A program made the translations under genes and the position numbers. Below, one piece after another: positions 46,553 to 60,300 of a stretch of DNA of 64,000 nucleotides; position 1 is the stretch's first letter, and every line of letters starts with the position of its first letter. Source of the stretch: Chrysogorgia sp. JL179-B06 (taxonomy: Eukaryota > Cnidaria > Anthozoa > Scleralcyonacea > Chrysogorgiidae); the NCBI GenBank assembly GCA_035772405.1, contig JAYKKM010000025.1, forward strand, positions 124,001 to 188,000. Reading direction: 5' to 3'. The notes under the pieces were generated by a model. That model had not been told where the DNA came from. It searched no databases and saw only the letters and a program-made list of their open reading frames with translations.

Positions 46553-47985
46553 GCACTCACTCTACCACTCGCTCACTCTACCCTCGCTCACTCTACCACT
46601 CGCTCGCTCTACCACTCGCTCACTCTACCAGTACCACTCACTCACTCTACCACTCGCTCACTCTACCACTCGCTCACTCTACCACTCGCTCACTCTACCA
46701 CTCACTCTGCCACTCACTCTACCACTCGTTCACTCTACCCTCGCTCACTCTACTACTCACACTACTCATCCCGACTACCCTCGCTCACTCTACCACACAC
46801 TCTATATACCACTCGCTCACTCTACCACTCGCTCACTCTACCACTCGCTCACTCTACCACCCGCTCACTCTACCACTCGCTCACTCTACCACTCGCTCAC
46901 TCTACTACTCGCTCACTCTACCACTCGCTCGCTCTACCACTCGCTCACTCTACCACTCGCTCACTCTACCACTCGCTCACTCTACCACTCGCTCACTCTA
47001 CCACTCGCTCACTCTACCACTAACTCTACCACTCGCTCACTCTACCACTCACTCTACCAGTCACTCTACCAGTCACTCTGCCACTCACTCACTCACTCTA
47101 CCCTCGCTCACTCTACTCGCTCACTCTACCCTCGCTCACTCTACCACACACTCTGCCACTCGCTCACTCTACCCTCGCTCACTCTACCACTCGCTCACTC
47201 TACCACTCGCTCGCTCTACCACTCGCTCACTCTACCACTCACTCTACCACTCGCTCGCTCTACCACTCGCTCACTCTACCACTCACTCTACCACTCGCTC
47301 ACTCTACCACTCGCTCACTCTACCACTCGCTCGCTCTACCACTCACTCGCTCACTCTACCACTCACTCTGCCACTCACTCACTACCCTCGCTCACTCTAC
47401 CACACACTCTACCACTCGCTCACTCTACCACTCGCTCACGCTACCCTCGCTCACTCTACCACTCACTCTACCACTTACTCTACCACTCACTTACCACTCG
47501 CTCACTCTGCCCAGTGGTAGAGTGACTGAGCGAGTGGTAGAGTGACTGAGCGAGTGGTAGAGTGACTGAGCGAGTGGTAGAGTGACTGAGCGAGTGGTAG
47601 AGTGACTGAGCGAGTGGTAGAGTGACTGAGCGAGTGGTAGAGTGACTGAGCGAGTGGTAGAGTGACTGAACGAGTAGTAGAGTGACTGAGCGAGTGGTAG
47701 AGTGACTGAACGAGTAGTAGAGTGACTGAGCGAGTGGTAGAGTGACTGAACGAGTAGTAGAGTGACTGAGCGAGTGGTAGAGTGACTGAGCGAGTGGTAG
47801 AGTGAATGAGCGAGTGGTAGAGTGAATGAGCGAGTGGTAGAGTGACTGAGCGAGTGGTAGAGTGACTGAGCGAGTGGTAGAGTGACTGAGCGAGTGAGCG
47901 AGTGGTAGAGTGAGCGAGTGGTAGAGTGAGCGAGTGGTAGAGTGAGCGAGTGGTAGAGTGAGCGAGCTGTGAGTGTATATATACT
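46553..47985. repeat. Central inverted minisatellite (cactctaccactcgct)
   Basis: 46553-47512 is built from 16-bp units CTCACTCTACCACTCG with many deletions. 47513-47985 is the inverse orientation (GAGTGGTAGAGTGACTGAGC), much more regular with a 20-bp period. The two meet head to head near 47512. The right half includes the extra GACT step, so the halves have evolved separately. Confidence 0.95.
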
Positions 47986-48843
47986 CAACCGCCTTGAGAA
48001 GGTTATCTGCTGACCACAATATCGTAAAAATATTATTTACCAAATCATGGAAAAGTATTATTCCGTTTGTGAATTTATTATTTATTCATGAACAGGCTAT
48101 TTTTTTAATGATTTACAAATAATTAGTCATATTCGAGATTATATGTTAAATCATACTTTCATGGTATACGTTTCCATTATTTACTAAATAATACTTTTAT
48201 ATAACGTTGCCATAAATAATGGCAACGTTAAAAGTATTATTTAGTAAATAATGGAAACGTATGCCATGAAAGTATGATTTAACATATAATCTCGAATATG
48301 ACTAATTATTTGTAAATCATTAAAAAATAGCCTGTTTCATGAATAAATAATAAATTCACAAACGGCGCCCCATACTCCTGTCGTCTAAATAATCTAACCT
48401 TTCCGCCATTGCGATCTCTTATGTATTTATTACACGACGTCTTACAAAATAGAGGTAAGAGCCTGAGAAAAGTAAGTTTTGCCGTGGAGAAGTTTTGCCG
48501 TGGAGAAAAGTAAGTTTTGCCGTGGAGAAAAGTAAGTTTTGCCGTAGAGAAAGGTAAGTTTTGCCGTGGAGAAAAGTAAGTTTTGCCGTAGAGAAGTAAG
48601 TTTTGCCGTGGAGAAAGGTAAGTTTTGCCGTGGAGAAAAGTAAGTTTTGCCGTAGAGAAGTAAGTTTTGCCGTAGAGAAGTAGGTTTTGCCGTGGAGAAA
48701 AGTAAGTTTTGCCGTAGAGAAGTAAGTTTTGCCGTAGAGAAGTAGGTTTTGCCGTGGAGAAAAGTAAGTTTTGCCGTAGAGAAGTAAGTTTTGCCGTGGA
48801 GAAGTAAGTTTTGCCGTGACACTTGTGGGCCACCGTAGGAAAT

Positions 48844-48976
48844 ACACCATGTTTCTAATGCATGTCGATGTTTTAACGAAAAACGTGCATGTACGATAAT
48901 GTTTAGGTGGGTTATACATTAAATAGGTTAATATTGACGTCATTTATTCGGGCAAGTTATGCTCAGCCCCCCCCCC

Positions 48977-49007
<31 letters not shown>

Positions 49008-49165
49008 ACACAATTTCACCCGTACGCCTATGACCATCTATTCCACTCAGAGTGCTATGAGCACTCGGGCAAGTTATGCTCAGGCCCCCACCCCCACCCC
49101 CACACACACACACACACACGCAATTTCACCCGTACGCCTATGACCATCTACATAACTGCCTATAA
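48844..49165 (+). repeat. Poly-C and (CA)n tracts in a local duplication
   Basis: Around 48950-49060 and 49065-49150 the same segment occurs twice: 'cgggcaagttatgctcag', a C-run, a (CA)n run, then 'caatttcacccgtacgcctatgaccatcta'. The C-run is about 27 bases in the first copy and broken in the second. No gene. Confidence 0.85.
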
Positions 49166-49290
49166 TTAACCTAACAGTTCGGTTGCGGTTCGGTTGCAGT
49201 TAGATTGCGGTTCGGTTGCGGCTGGTTTGCGGTTCGGTTGTGGTGATGTTGCGGTCGACACATTCGACCGCAACCGCAAGAGTATTGGCG
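49166..49290 (+). repeat. Short tandem repeat (ggttcggttgc)
   Basis: Degenerate 11-17 bp units of ggttcggttgcggtt. Followed to 49670 by sequence with no supported gene; the 108-codon open stretch at 49194-49520 shows no domain. Confidence 0.7.
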
Positions 49291-49669
49291 ACCGTACACT
49301 TCGGATTCCGATCTCGCCGATCGTAAGAACACGAAAGCAAATGAAATTAATCATTTTTATTTATTCAATGGGTATTCTGGACGCTATTGTGTCGGCAAAC
49401 GGTGATTTATACATTATTTTAAGTGTGGTTTGTCTGAGTTGGTCAAACTACATTCTTTATTGTATGATATTGAATATTGATTCTTACTTCAACCACACGT
49501 ATGGTGTGCGTCGTTATTAAGAACGAGTGTAAATGACAAATTGCAAAGTGAAAAGGTGGTAAACTGCCACGATTTTTAGTAACGAAATACTAACGTTTAT
49601 TGCATGACATACACAAAGCATGTCTTGTCTTGTTGTTGATGGCATTAGTTCCCAATAGTGTAAGAATTC

Positions 49670-50000
49670 ATATCTCATGCGACCATACATCGGCGCGCGT
49701 ATATCCAGCGTAAACTACTTGTTTGTTGAATTAAAAGTGCGAGTCAGAGTGCTGAAGAAACACAGTCATAACAAGAGCTTTTATCTTTTCAGTGTGATTT
49801 AAAATATTGCATGACAGACACAAAGCAATATACTAGTGTAGTATAATAGTACTAGTGTCAGAATTATCAGCATTCGAAGATATAATTCATATATATGACC
49901 ATACATCGGCGCGCGTATATCCGGCGTAAATTACTTGTTTGTTGAATTTATTGTGCGAGTTAGAATGCTCCAGAAACACAGTCATATAACAACAGCTTTT
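49670..50000. repeat. Direct duplication, about 115 bp, spaced 215 bp
   Basis: 'gaccatacatcggcgcgcgtatatcc' and the following 85 or so bases occur at about 49680 and again at about 49895, with several substitutions. No gene seen from 50000 to 51820; a small GGGCTACCCC/GGGGTAGC hairpin lies at 50263-50284. Confidence 0.75.
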
Positions 50001-51824
50001 AAATTGGAGTATGTATCTGCGGTATATGTTTCGCTACCTTTCACTGCCTGACAGTGCCTGTGGGCCATGATCATATTTACTATGATAAATCGACAAATCA
50101 TATTGATTCAATATGCCAACATGTCATATAAGACGACAAAATCATCAAGCGTCAAAGATTGGGTAGTGTACTATAACAAGGCAGTTATTCCGCTAAACTT
50201 CAGATTGCAAGTCAACGGTAGTATTAACTTGTTGCTCAATCTAATCGGACTGTTTTTACTTGGGCTACCCCCTGTGGGGTAGCACCAAGTCTTAGAATGG
50301 GCTGCACTTCTGTATTTTTATTATTTTTATTATTTTTATTTTTCTGGTCAACAAAATGCAACTAATTCCCATCTATCAAACTGACGTGATCTTATTTCGT
50401 TGTTCTTTATTCTCATGACGTCATGACTGTTTCAGTGACTGTTTCAGTGATGAAAACGAGCGCTGACCTTATATTCATCCACGCTTCTTTGGTCGCCATT
50501 GCCATTGATCAACTTCAAGACTGTAGCAAATTTGTGATAAGATTGATAAGGAATGTGGCTGGCAAGTATATTAATAATAAACATGCTCACACTACTTACA
50601 ATCGCAGACACCGATAGCGGTAGACCTACACTAAAAGTAAAAGATGAGCGATTTCGAAACAGGTTGTTCCGCGGTCTCCATTATTATCGTACGCTGATGT
50701 GTACTCGATCAAATCTATGTTTACATGTTTTATTGAATCGATCAAACTGTTTAAATGTACTACTAAATTGTACTGAAATATGTTGCTCAATTGCTGTAAA
50801 TGGAAGAATGAAGAACATTGATGAAGTGATAAATGAAGTGACAGGCACTATAAAACATACTGATGCTGTTGTGATATAATACCCGACGCGGCAATGTTAT
50901 TTTTTCTAATATCTGTTCGACTGAAGGTCTTCGTGTGTCAAAATTTATATAAAAAACAACGGCAAGGTATACGAAACATATCTGTTACGAAATTACATCG
51001 GTTTAATGGACATATAAGAGCATTAAATCATCGGGTAAACAACGAATAGATCTTGAAGCCATGTCCTTTGATTTTAGAGACGAGTCTCGCTTTAATCGCT
51101 AATACGCATTTTCTCATATAACATCTGATCTTCACATTTTAAGTAGACGAAACCTACAGCGTTCGATTCGCCAGATTCAAGTGATCATTTCGATATAGAA
51201 TTGATTTAAATCGGACAAAAACACAATATTTCATGATTAATATTACAGAGTTTCACAGGATAAATGTCAACACAGTATAATTAACAAGACGCCCGCTAGG
51301 CGTTAACTCGGGCTACTTGAGGTTGTGGCTTGTTGAAAGACATATATTGTAGGCAAATTCAGTGATTTGAATTCAATATACACAAATCTATAGTTGTAGG
51401 TACAATGGTACATGTAATGATACAGCTGTCAGTGCAGAGGTGGTTAAATTTTCCATCATTACAAACCCATAACATAGTGTTGGCCAATGGCTTTGATTAT
51501 ATGAAGGTGAGTTGGCTCAGTATCCAAGCTGGCTTACTGAGAAGTCTGCCCCACCAAATGAGCCATCCTGTTTGCTGACCTAATCCAGTTCTAGTCAACA
51601 GGGTCAGCCTGGCAAGCGAGCCGGCCTGTGCTCATGTAATAACAATTCATATGGTCAGTCCGGCAAACAGGTTCAGTTTGAGCAAGCATTAAATCAGTTA
51701 ATCTTTTTCTCAGTGTATAAGGCATGGCAGTAAATCAAACCATGCATTTAGCTGGCAGTAGCAAGGTCAAACAACAACAAACTCTTTACTCCTTGATCTT
51801 GATAGTTGGTATGGGTGTCAGAGA

Positions 51825-52130
51825 TTTATATACTGTGTGTTCATTTGTAAGCATTTGTGTATAATAATACATGTATGAACAATCGATACAAACTTACTGA
51901 TAACCCAGAACATTTTGGAGCCCCATGCATTCAAGCTTACAGGTAAAATATCGAGTGAAACAGGGTTACTCAATGGCAACAATGAGTGTCAGAGATTTAT
52001 ATACTGTACGTTCATTTGTAAGCATTCGCATATAATATGAACAATCGATACAAACTTACTGATAACCCAGAACATTTTGGAGCCCCATTTAAGCTTACTG
52101 GTACAATATCAAGTGAAACAGGGTAATTAA
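51825..52130. repeat. Tandem duplication of about 157 bp
   Basis: 'gtgtcagagatttatatactg' and the next 130 or so bases occur at about 51828 and 51985. The copies share 'gaacaatcgatacaaacttactgataaccc' and differ by small indels. 52130-53110 holds no recognisable gene. Confidence 0.8.
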
Positions 52131-53114
52131 TTCGATATATAGCAACATTGCATACTTTAATAATAGTACTTCTACTTGGTATAATATGAAACAATAAACT
52201 GTAGCATCGACTTTATTTTGTATAATTACATAACAATAAACAATACAGGCAACAAAGCTTATAAAAATATTACAGTTACCTCAGAACAGTTAACATATTT
52301 CCATACAGCATTCATATGCAAGCATTCATATGTTGAGTCTCATATTAAATTATTAAACATTTAGTAGACAAAAAGCGTATGGAAACATATAATTTGATCG
52401 AGTACAGGTTCTCGAAATCGTAGACCAACCCGTTTCAAAAGCGATCTGGATTGTGAGCGTATATAAGATCAAGATACTTGCAAGCCACATCAAAGATTTT
52501 CAGTGAAGAGCACTCGAAGAAAGGTGTCAGATCAGATGAGTAAATAAATCAGAAATATACGCAGTGTTTTCAGTTTCGCAAAGGTGGAAAGCCTGGGTAA
52601 GAGGTTGATCGGGATGATGCAATAATTAGCCTCCCTGGGGCAAAATTGTTTTGGGGATAACTTCACTGCGCATGTGTAGTAATCCCACATTCATAGTCTC
52701 GCTCACTAGTCTACTAATTTAGTCAACAATGATGCAATAATTGCCATTTCGCGACATTGCCAAAAATAAATAAATAAACAGAGCCCTTTCTAAGACTCGT
52801 GCACTCCCCCCAAGGGGGGGAGGCCCGAGTAATAATATGTTTGTCCTTGGCTGTTCTTTCCGTCTTCATGATTGATCTCTCATCTGTGTTTCTCTCATCT
52901 TGGAGAGAATCTTTGCAATGGTTTGCAGGTTTGCAGGTCTCGGTAAACTTTTCCAACAGCGATTCATTGGCAATAAAACGAAAGTCCGAACTCGCTTCAT
53001 ATTCGCTTGCATGCCTTGCCCCCAAATCAGTAGCCCAAGTGAACGCCTGAGCAGGCGTCTTGTTATTGGATTGAATAGCGATTGATTGATGAACCAGGCA
53101 GGTAACGCGATGCC

Positions 53115-53876
<762 letters not shown>

Positions 53877-54164
53877 AATAATGCACAAGTATTTATTTTA
53901 AGTTGCCACAACGATATTATCAAATTCATAGCAAACGATATTATATTCTGAAATAAGTAATATTCTACATCGCTGCCGTAACTTAGCATATGTTGACAAC
54001 TTTCCCATTTCTTCGAACCGCAACAGAACTTAAACCATGTGTCAAACGACGCCAAACTTCGGAAATAAACGACATATTCCGAAATACGCATTGCGGTTAA
54101 TATTGCGGTTAGGTTACGCGAAGTTGAACCGCGGACCGACCGACGTTCGACCGCCGATCAACCG

Positions 54165-55766
54165 AGGATCGCCTTCGAAGCACAAACCTCTCGAAGCCAT
54201 ATTCAAGAAGGACCTTGCCGTTTCGCATGATGATGCAACTTCAGCGGTATAACCTGAACGTTACCTACAAGAAGGGCAAATAAATGTACCTGGCGGACAC
54301 TCTCAGTCGTGCTTACCTCCCTAGTGAGCAACCGGAAGCCAAGGTGATGGCTCTCTGTGATACTGATCATTGCGCAGTATTACCAGTATCAGCCCCACGT
54401 TGGACGCAGATAAGCCACGTGTCATCCAATGACCCCCTGTGCACTCAGCTGAGAGAAACCATCAGTAATGGATGGCCCGAGAGGAAGTCCAAACTTGCAC
54501 TACATCTTCAGCCGTTTTTTGACGAGAGATCAGCAATCACCGTCCAAGGACCACTCATTTTCAGAGGCCAACAGGTTTTCGTCCCAGCATCGTTGAGGAA
54601 GGAAATGCTGTCTGTCGCTCATCCCACCCACATTGGCATGGAAGGATGCATACTCTGAATGCACGAATGCATGTACTGGCCAAGGATGACGCTTGAAGTA
54701 AAGGATTGCGTGGGTAAATGCGACATTTGCCTCAGTAATCGCGTCTCACAACAGAAAGAGCCCATCAAACAACACGAGATTATTGACAGACCTTGGGCCA
54801 AGAGCGGGGTCGATCTGTGCGACCTCAAACGAAGAATCCTGCTCGTAGGAGTGGATTACTATTCCAACTATCCAGAGGTGGAATCCCTCACTACAGCAAC
54901 CAGTAGGACCGTGATCACGGCATTATCAAAGTGGTTCTCACGTTATGGAGTGCCCGAGGAACTGATATCTGACAACGGAAGCCCATTTGCATCAAAAGAG
55001 TTTGCACAATTCGCGGTCGAATGGGGCTTCAAGCATGTGACGTCATCGCCACACTACCCACAGAGCAACGGAAAAGCGGAGAAAGCCGTGGGCACAATCA
55101 AGCGCCTCTTTACGAAGTGTAAGGAGACGGGGAGCTCAGAGTTCAAGGCATTATTAGATTGGCGCAACAAACCATCAGAAGGGAGAGGAGTCAGCCCAGC
55201 CCAGATGCTGATGGGACGTCTGTGCAAGACCTTGCTGCCGACAACAGTGGTTCTTTTGCAGCCACGTACGTTACAGTACATCCAATGAGAAGCAAGCAAT
55301 GAAGAAGAGAAAAGAGCGCCAACGGGCTTACTACAACCGCACTGCATGCTGTTTGCCACCACTTCAGGAAGGAGCAGCAATTCGAGTTCGATCAGCACAC
55401 TCCAACAAGTGGATACCAACAAACTGTGGAAGAGAACAGAACCACCGCTCTTGGATTGTCTACATCAATGGTACGCCCTACAGAAGGACACGGCGCGACA
55501 TTATGCGCACCAACGAGGATGCCGTTGGAAGGGAGCAATCACGAGAAGACGTCCAACCATCCGACCCCGTGATACCATCACACCAGATAGACCAACGAGT
55601 ATTACCCAGTCTGGCTGTCTCTAACCAAACGACAGGCAACGAGCGCGACCTACCCAAAGAATCACAACCAGCGCCACTATATAATGGAACCTGTGGATAC
55701 GCAACAGGCGGCCACAGAACCCCGGCTCTCGTCGCGTACAAGGAAGCAGACACAGCTACTGATTAG
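54165..55766 (+). pseudogene. Ty3/gypsy pol C-terminal half (RNase H tail, integrase)
   Basis: Frames with internal stops run from the RNase H end (HKPLEAIFKKDL, YNLNVTYKKGK and LADTLSRAYL near 54180-54310) through the integrase zinc region (HIGMEGC, MYWPRM, KCDICLSN). The core follows with D in KSGVDLCDL, D in LISDNGSPFAS and E in NGKAEKAVGTIK (54659-55288), then a basic C-terminal tail with RSWIVYINGTPYRRTRRD (55299-55766). 5'-truncated: gag, protease and RT are missing. Stops at about 54280 and 54656, plus another near 55288, make it inactive. Confidence 0.9.
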
Positions 55767-55819
55767 TGAGATCTAGTTAGAACAACCTTTGATTAAGTCT
55801 TTCTCTATGAGGGAAGGGA

Positions 55820-56007
55820 TGTGACGGTCTGTGACTGATACATTATTATGAAACATTATAGTCACGTAATATAAAGTATTTGTATGTAGTTAGTTAGGGC
55901 GCTATCCGGTGGCGCGCGCGTTGTCGTTGTTGTGAGCTTTCAAGTATTCAACACTTGCTCGTATTAAAACAAAAGCCTTATTATACCACTGTTCGAAGTG
56001 CTACACA
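55820..56007 (+). repeat. 3' LTR of the gypsy element
   Basis: A purine-rich tract (gagggaaggga) directly precedes TGTGACGG; the segment ends GCTACACA. This TG...CA unit of 188 bp fits a short gypsy LTR. No 5' LTR is in the window because the element is 5'-truncated. Confidence 0.7.
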
Positions 56008-56029
56008 TATTATTTCACTTTTGGTTATT

Positions 56030-56288
56030 GTTGCGCCCGCACGATAACATTTATGTTTTTATGTGTTTGTTCTATTTGTGTATTCGTCTTGTTATTTGAT
56101 TTATATTTCGACTTACGTAATAAGTCTCGAGGCCGGATTTGTATGTGTTTCGTGCCTGTCAACACTGGTACATTAGCTCCTTTAGCCTTAATATCGATCG
56201 CGTGAGGTAATTTGAGTGATTGTGTAAACGCGGTGAGAGCGCTAGTTCTGTCTATATTGTTCGAAATAATAAATTGATTTTACGTACA
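56030..56288 (+). repeat. 5' LTR of BEL/Pao element 2
   Basis: Starts TGTTGCGCCCGCACG, the same first seven bases as the LTR of BEL element 1, and ends near TACGTACA after an AATAAA-like word (aataataaattg). TGGGTCAGAGTTCGACT at 56292 fits a primer-binding site complementary to a tRNA 3' end. The boundary is inferred, since no 3' LTR lies in the window. Confidence 0.55.
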
Positions 56289-56410
56289 CGTTGGGTCAGA
56301 GTTCGACTACGTTTTTTCGTTTGCTAACGCGAACAGCAGTAACATTTGGTCCTTCGGTCCGGATTTTGAGTCTGCGAGTACGACAGATCCTTTATTTCGA
56401 AGCGAAAATA

Positions 56411-57918
56411 ATGTCTACGATGGATTTGACACCAGAAGAACACGAAACCACAGCCGGTAATGTCGCGAACACTGAAAAGACAAGTACCGAAGACACGGTC
56501 ACTACGGACGATCAAAGGAAAACAACTCCAGATCACCAAGCGCAAATACAAGGGATCAAGGGAGTTCGATCCCAAGAGAAATCAAGTGTGACTCGCGCCA
56601 TCACAAAACTAAACAAAGTTATGCGAGAACGGGCAGTCGATCACTGATATGGAGCGTGATCACGAAAATCGAAGGTCACGTTCAGAACGCCGATATTTCT
56701 AATAGAAAGCTGTACGAGCTTCCACCCGAAAGAGAACATGCGTCGGTCGAAAATTGGCTCGTTGAGGTGGTCGAGAAAGTTGACGACGCTGTTGCAAGCG
56801 CCTATAGCCATCCCCCTCCTTCTTCGGATCAGTTACCCACTCGAAAGTCAACACGTCGACAAGCCTGAGTTCATCAGCACGAGTAGCCAAAGCGCGTCGA
56901 AAAGCCGAGGTTGCGAAACTAGCTGCGAAACAGTCCGAAGAAGAGTGGAAACGACGCGAGCGCGAATATCAAGCACGAAATGAACTTGAATTAGCCGAAC
57001 GCGAACGTCGCGAAAATCTCGAACAGGTCAAATACAATCGCGAACGTCTAGCGAGAGAAGAATCTGAAAGACGCCGAGTCCAAGAAGTCAAAGACTTAGC
57101 CGCACAGACTGAATTAGAAGCGAGACTTATCGAAGTCGATACGAAAGATTCAGATTCAGAGTGTTTAAAACAACGCCTTCGTGACTTTGAGGATCATGAA
57201 GACCCCCGCGGCCTCAAGCGTATTGGATATGAACACTTGAAACACGGAAACACACGCGAGGAGAAAATAGATATTAAAATAGATCACGCAAAACTTTCGC
57301 CGGTTCTCGAAGAGCAAAAATCCAAAGAAACAGCAAACTCCACAGCTTTCTTGATAGCCAAACTACCCCGGCCAACTGACTATCCACCTGCCTATACCAC
57401 CCAAGTCCCGCACCAAACGTTATTCCACAAATCCGTTCCACGGCTTACGCTAACCAAGTTTGACGGTGATCCACTCAAATGGACAGACTGCATGGTCTGG
57501 CATGTTTCACGCCATTATACACCAGACGGAGATGTCAAACGCAGAGAAAATGACCCACCTTCAACAGACCGTTGTTGGTAAAGCAAAGTCGGAGATAGCT
57601 GGTCTTCGCTACAATGGAGAGCTCTACGACCAAGCCCTGAAGCGCCTCGAAAGTCGTTTTGGAAAGCCACATATTGTTGTACAAGCCCACCTAGATAAGC
57701 TTGCGAAGACACCGCCAGTCATTGAGAACGATGCGACTAGTTTCGCCTATTTTTCCAACGTGTTGAATAACATTGTTTGGATTTTCAAAGGCCTCGGATA
57801 CGAAGACGACTTAAGAGCGTCCAGCAACGTCAGAACGGCTGTTGAAAAACTACCAGTAACATTGTCGCTCAAGTGGAATGAACATGTAGTCGGAGAAAAC
57901 GTCAACGCCCGACGTTAG
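56411..57918 (+). pseudogene. BEL/Pao gag, fragmented
   Basis: The first frame starts MSTMDLTPEEHET at 56411 and breaks near 56647. It continues in other frames through a very charged coiled coil (about 56890-57180, rich in RRERE and ARREESE-like words) into the conserved gag core near 57440-57910 (LTKFDGDPLKW, LRYNGELYDQALKRLESRFGKP, WNEHV). That core is the DUF1759-type block of BEL gag. At least three frame changes. Structural protein of the retrotransposon particle, not functional here. Confidence 0.8.
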
Positions 57919-58134
57919 AGTCTCTTGCAGAATGGCTACAAAACCAAGCCGAAGCCCACGAATTTTTGCGAATAAAGCCAAAAGCAAAAGTAGATGGAAG
58001 AGACGGTAGACGACCTCGAATACCGAAGGGAAATTAATTCCTTTGCGACCCACGAGAGGACAACTGAATCCTGTCCCCTTGGTGACGGAAACCATCCAGT
58101 TTTCAAATGCAAAAAGTTCATCGAAATGAACCCA

Positions 58135-59602
58135 CCCAGCGGGCAAAAGACGTCGATTCAACGTTGAAAAGACGTCGCTCTTCGACGTCGATTCGACGTC
58201 GAAAAAAGGTTGAAAACGCAAATTGGATCGACGTTGTTTTCACGACGTCGAAACAACGTCGTTGAACGACGTGAAATCGACGTCGATTCAACGTCAATTT
58301 CAGTTATTGGAGTCACAAAAAAGGTTCAAAACCGTCCGTTTTTCGGAGTAAAAATTACCCCCGTTTTTTTGAGAAAAACTATCCCATGACTAACTACCAT
58401 CCCTAGGGTTTAGGAGTGAGATTCCCACTTTCGGAAGACCAACCGGTGAGCTGTACCTACCACCCGCGCTTGCTTAACTTAACTTAACCTAAGGTTCCGC
58501 GACTAACCCGCTGCTCTAACCCGCCCATCTTAAATATTTAGTAATATTTATCGTATATAATGAATTAGCAAAGGCACTTACGAACTGTGATGGCTATTAT
58601 TTTCGTTTTCAAATTTTTAACCGGCTAAGTTTTAATATTATATAATATTGTATATTACTTGTAATCAATTTTAAACAATCTGATTTCGAAGATTTACAAA
58701 TTTGTTGAGCATGCAGACTGCAGTATTACAAGTTAAGAACAGAACAAAACTTTTCTCAACTAGACATAAAATATATGTTTAATAACTTGGACAGTACTAG
58801 AAAAGTAAGTAAAGAAAGTAAAAAAGGCAATAATACGATTTACAAAGAAGGTAAAAAAGCCAATAAGTACGGCATTCAGACTTAAAAGCGGCGGCTATAT
58901 AGTCGACAGCAGCATGAACGTAAACCTTAGGCCAAAAATTATTGTTGACAGGAAGACAGGTTTCTTCAAAAACAAATGGGTTCTTGAAGTATAGTCCTTG
59001 TGAATCCTTGCCCCTGATCGCCGACAAAGTCTTCGAACCGAAGGACACTTCAAATCCAACTACAGTTACAGTATAGTCTGCAATATCGTTCCGTCATTAC
59101 TGGCTTTTTTCCTGTCGCTACATCGCATGTTCGAGTTGATATAAAGTAGGTTGCTTTTATACATAAAAAATAAAGTAAGAAACTATAGCATTTTGACTCG
59201 TCTGGGACTATTTTTTTGATGGACAATATATGATGTCGAAACGAAAATATTTTATCACCAATTATATAAGTAACTTGCTTGGCCAATGCGTGGTCGTTAA
59301 GTGAGGAGAGATTCGACGATACAATATCGACGTCAATTCAACGTCGAAACAACGTCTGTTTCCGACGTCGATAACACGTCGAAAAGCAGACGTCGAAACA
59401 ACGTCGATGTTTGGTCGTGAACCGACGTGAAATTCAACGACTCGATATAGACGTCGATACAACGTCGAAACAACGTCTGTTTCCGACTTCGATAACACGT
59501 CGACAAAGCGACGTTGTATCGACGTCGATATGTGGTTGATCGACGTCGCGACCCGATTTCGACCGAAAATCGACGTCGAAACAACGTCGTGTGCCCGCTG
59601 GG
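58135..59602. mobile_element. TIR element with ACGTCGA-type subterminal repeats, inside BEL gag
   Basis: Ends CCCAGCGGGCA and TGCCCGCTGGG are inverted. Both subterminal zones (58140-58310 and 59310-59590) are packed with variants of 'aacgtcgattcgacgtcga', a palindromic 6-mer core GACGTC repeated dozens of times. The interior (58310-59310) is AT-rich with no gene; open stretches at 58797-59286 show no domain. It splits gag between the DUF1759-type core and the zinc knuckle, so it inserted after the retrotransposon. Confidence 0.8.
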
Positions 59603-60300
59603 CAGACGATCGTGCCGAAACCGCAAAACTGCTCCATCTCTCGAATCGTTTGTTTCTCCTGCCTCGAATGGGGACATCGTTCTCGAGAATGTCCCTTAAC
59701 CGAAGCGTGTGGTACCGACGGCTGTAAGAAAAAACACCACAAACTGCTCCATCTCTCGAAGCGTGTATTCGGCAACCAAGACAACCCAGAACGCACGAAG
59801 TTAACGTCGCATACTCGCCAAAGTTCCCAAGTTGTCCTCCAAGTGGTTCCTGTGATCCTCCACGGGCCGGCAAAAAAACTTGCTTGAGAGAGCACCTGCT
59901 CTCTCATCCAAAATCGCATAGCTGACGAATTGGGGCTCGATAGCCCCCAAGAACGAATGACTTTAAACGGTATTCAGCAGAGAAACTCCATCCTCTCGCG
60001 TAAGGTCAGTTTGAGTGTCAGTCCTTCATCCAACCATGCGGAACGTTGGTCCGTCGATCACGCAAGAACGGTCGAAAAACTGAATTTACCCAACGTAACG
60101 GTAGATATGTCCAACGAAAAGAAAAGATGGCCGCACTTAGCCGACCTCGACTTGCCATCCACGAATGGAAGTGAAGTAACGGTACTCCTTCGCGTCGATC
60201 TTTTCGACCTAATTATCCCACTCGAAATACGCATTGGTCCAAAGGGTGCTCCTCGGTTGGACGGTGACATCGCATTTGCCTGGATTAGGAAGCGCTGAAT
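59603..60300 (+). pseudogene. BEL/Pao zinc knuckle and aspartyl-protease region, element 2
   Basis: A CCHC knuckle CFSCLEWGHRSREC is readable near 59660-59700, followed by a second Cys/His group (CGTDGCKKKHHKLLH). After a break near 59885 the protease-like region runs DELGLDSPQERMTLNGIQ and LPNVTVDMSNEKKRWPHLADLDLP to about 60298. Stops and shifts are present. Confidence 0.75.

Larger units (their letters stand above)
45824..48843. mobile_element. 3-kb palindromic fold-back element made of minisatellites
   Basis: The ends TACGGTGGCCCACAAGTGTC (45831) and its complement ending 48837 are perfectly inverted, and AGGAAAT flanks both sides (45824-45830 and 48837-48843). Each arm contains the 'acggcaaaacttacttctcc' array, a short unique stretch (about 46195-46545 and 48000-48465) and an array of 'cactctaccactcgct' units meeting at the centre near 47512. 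A (TA)n lies at 46535-46550. Stretches of the unique part read as an open frame (46236-46433) in the left arm, but there is no recognisable protein. Non-autonomous; source transposase unknown. Confidence 0.8.

Noticed and set aside
46474..48043. Frames of 165-348 codons rich in Leu/Ser/Thr/Tyr/His
   Set aside because: Products of reading through the 16-20 bp minisatellites; no start context and no non-repeat domain.
50553..50879. 108-codon plus-strand frame
   Set aside because: No recognisable domain or splice context; length is expected by chance in a gene-poor 5-kb stretch.
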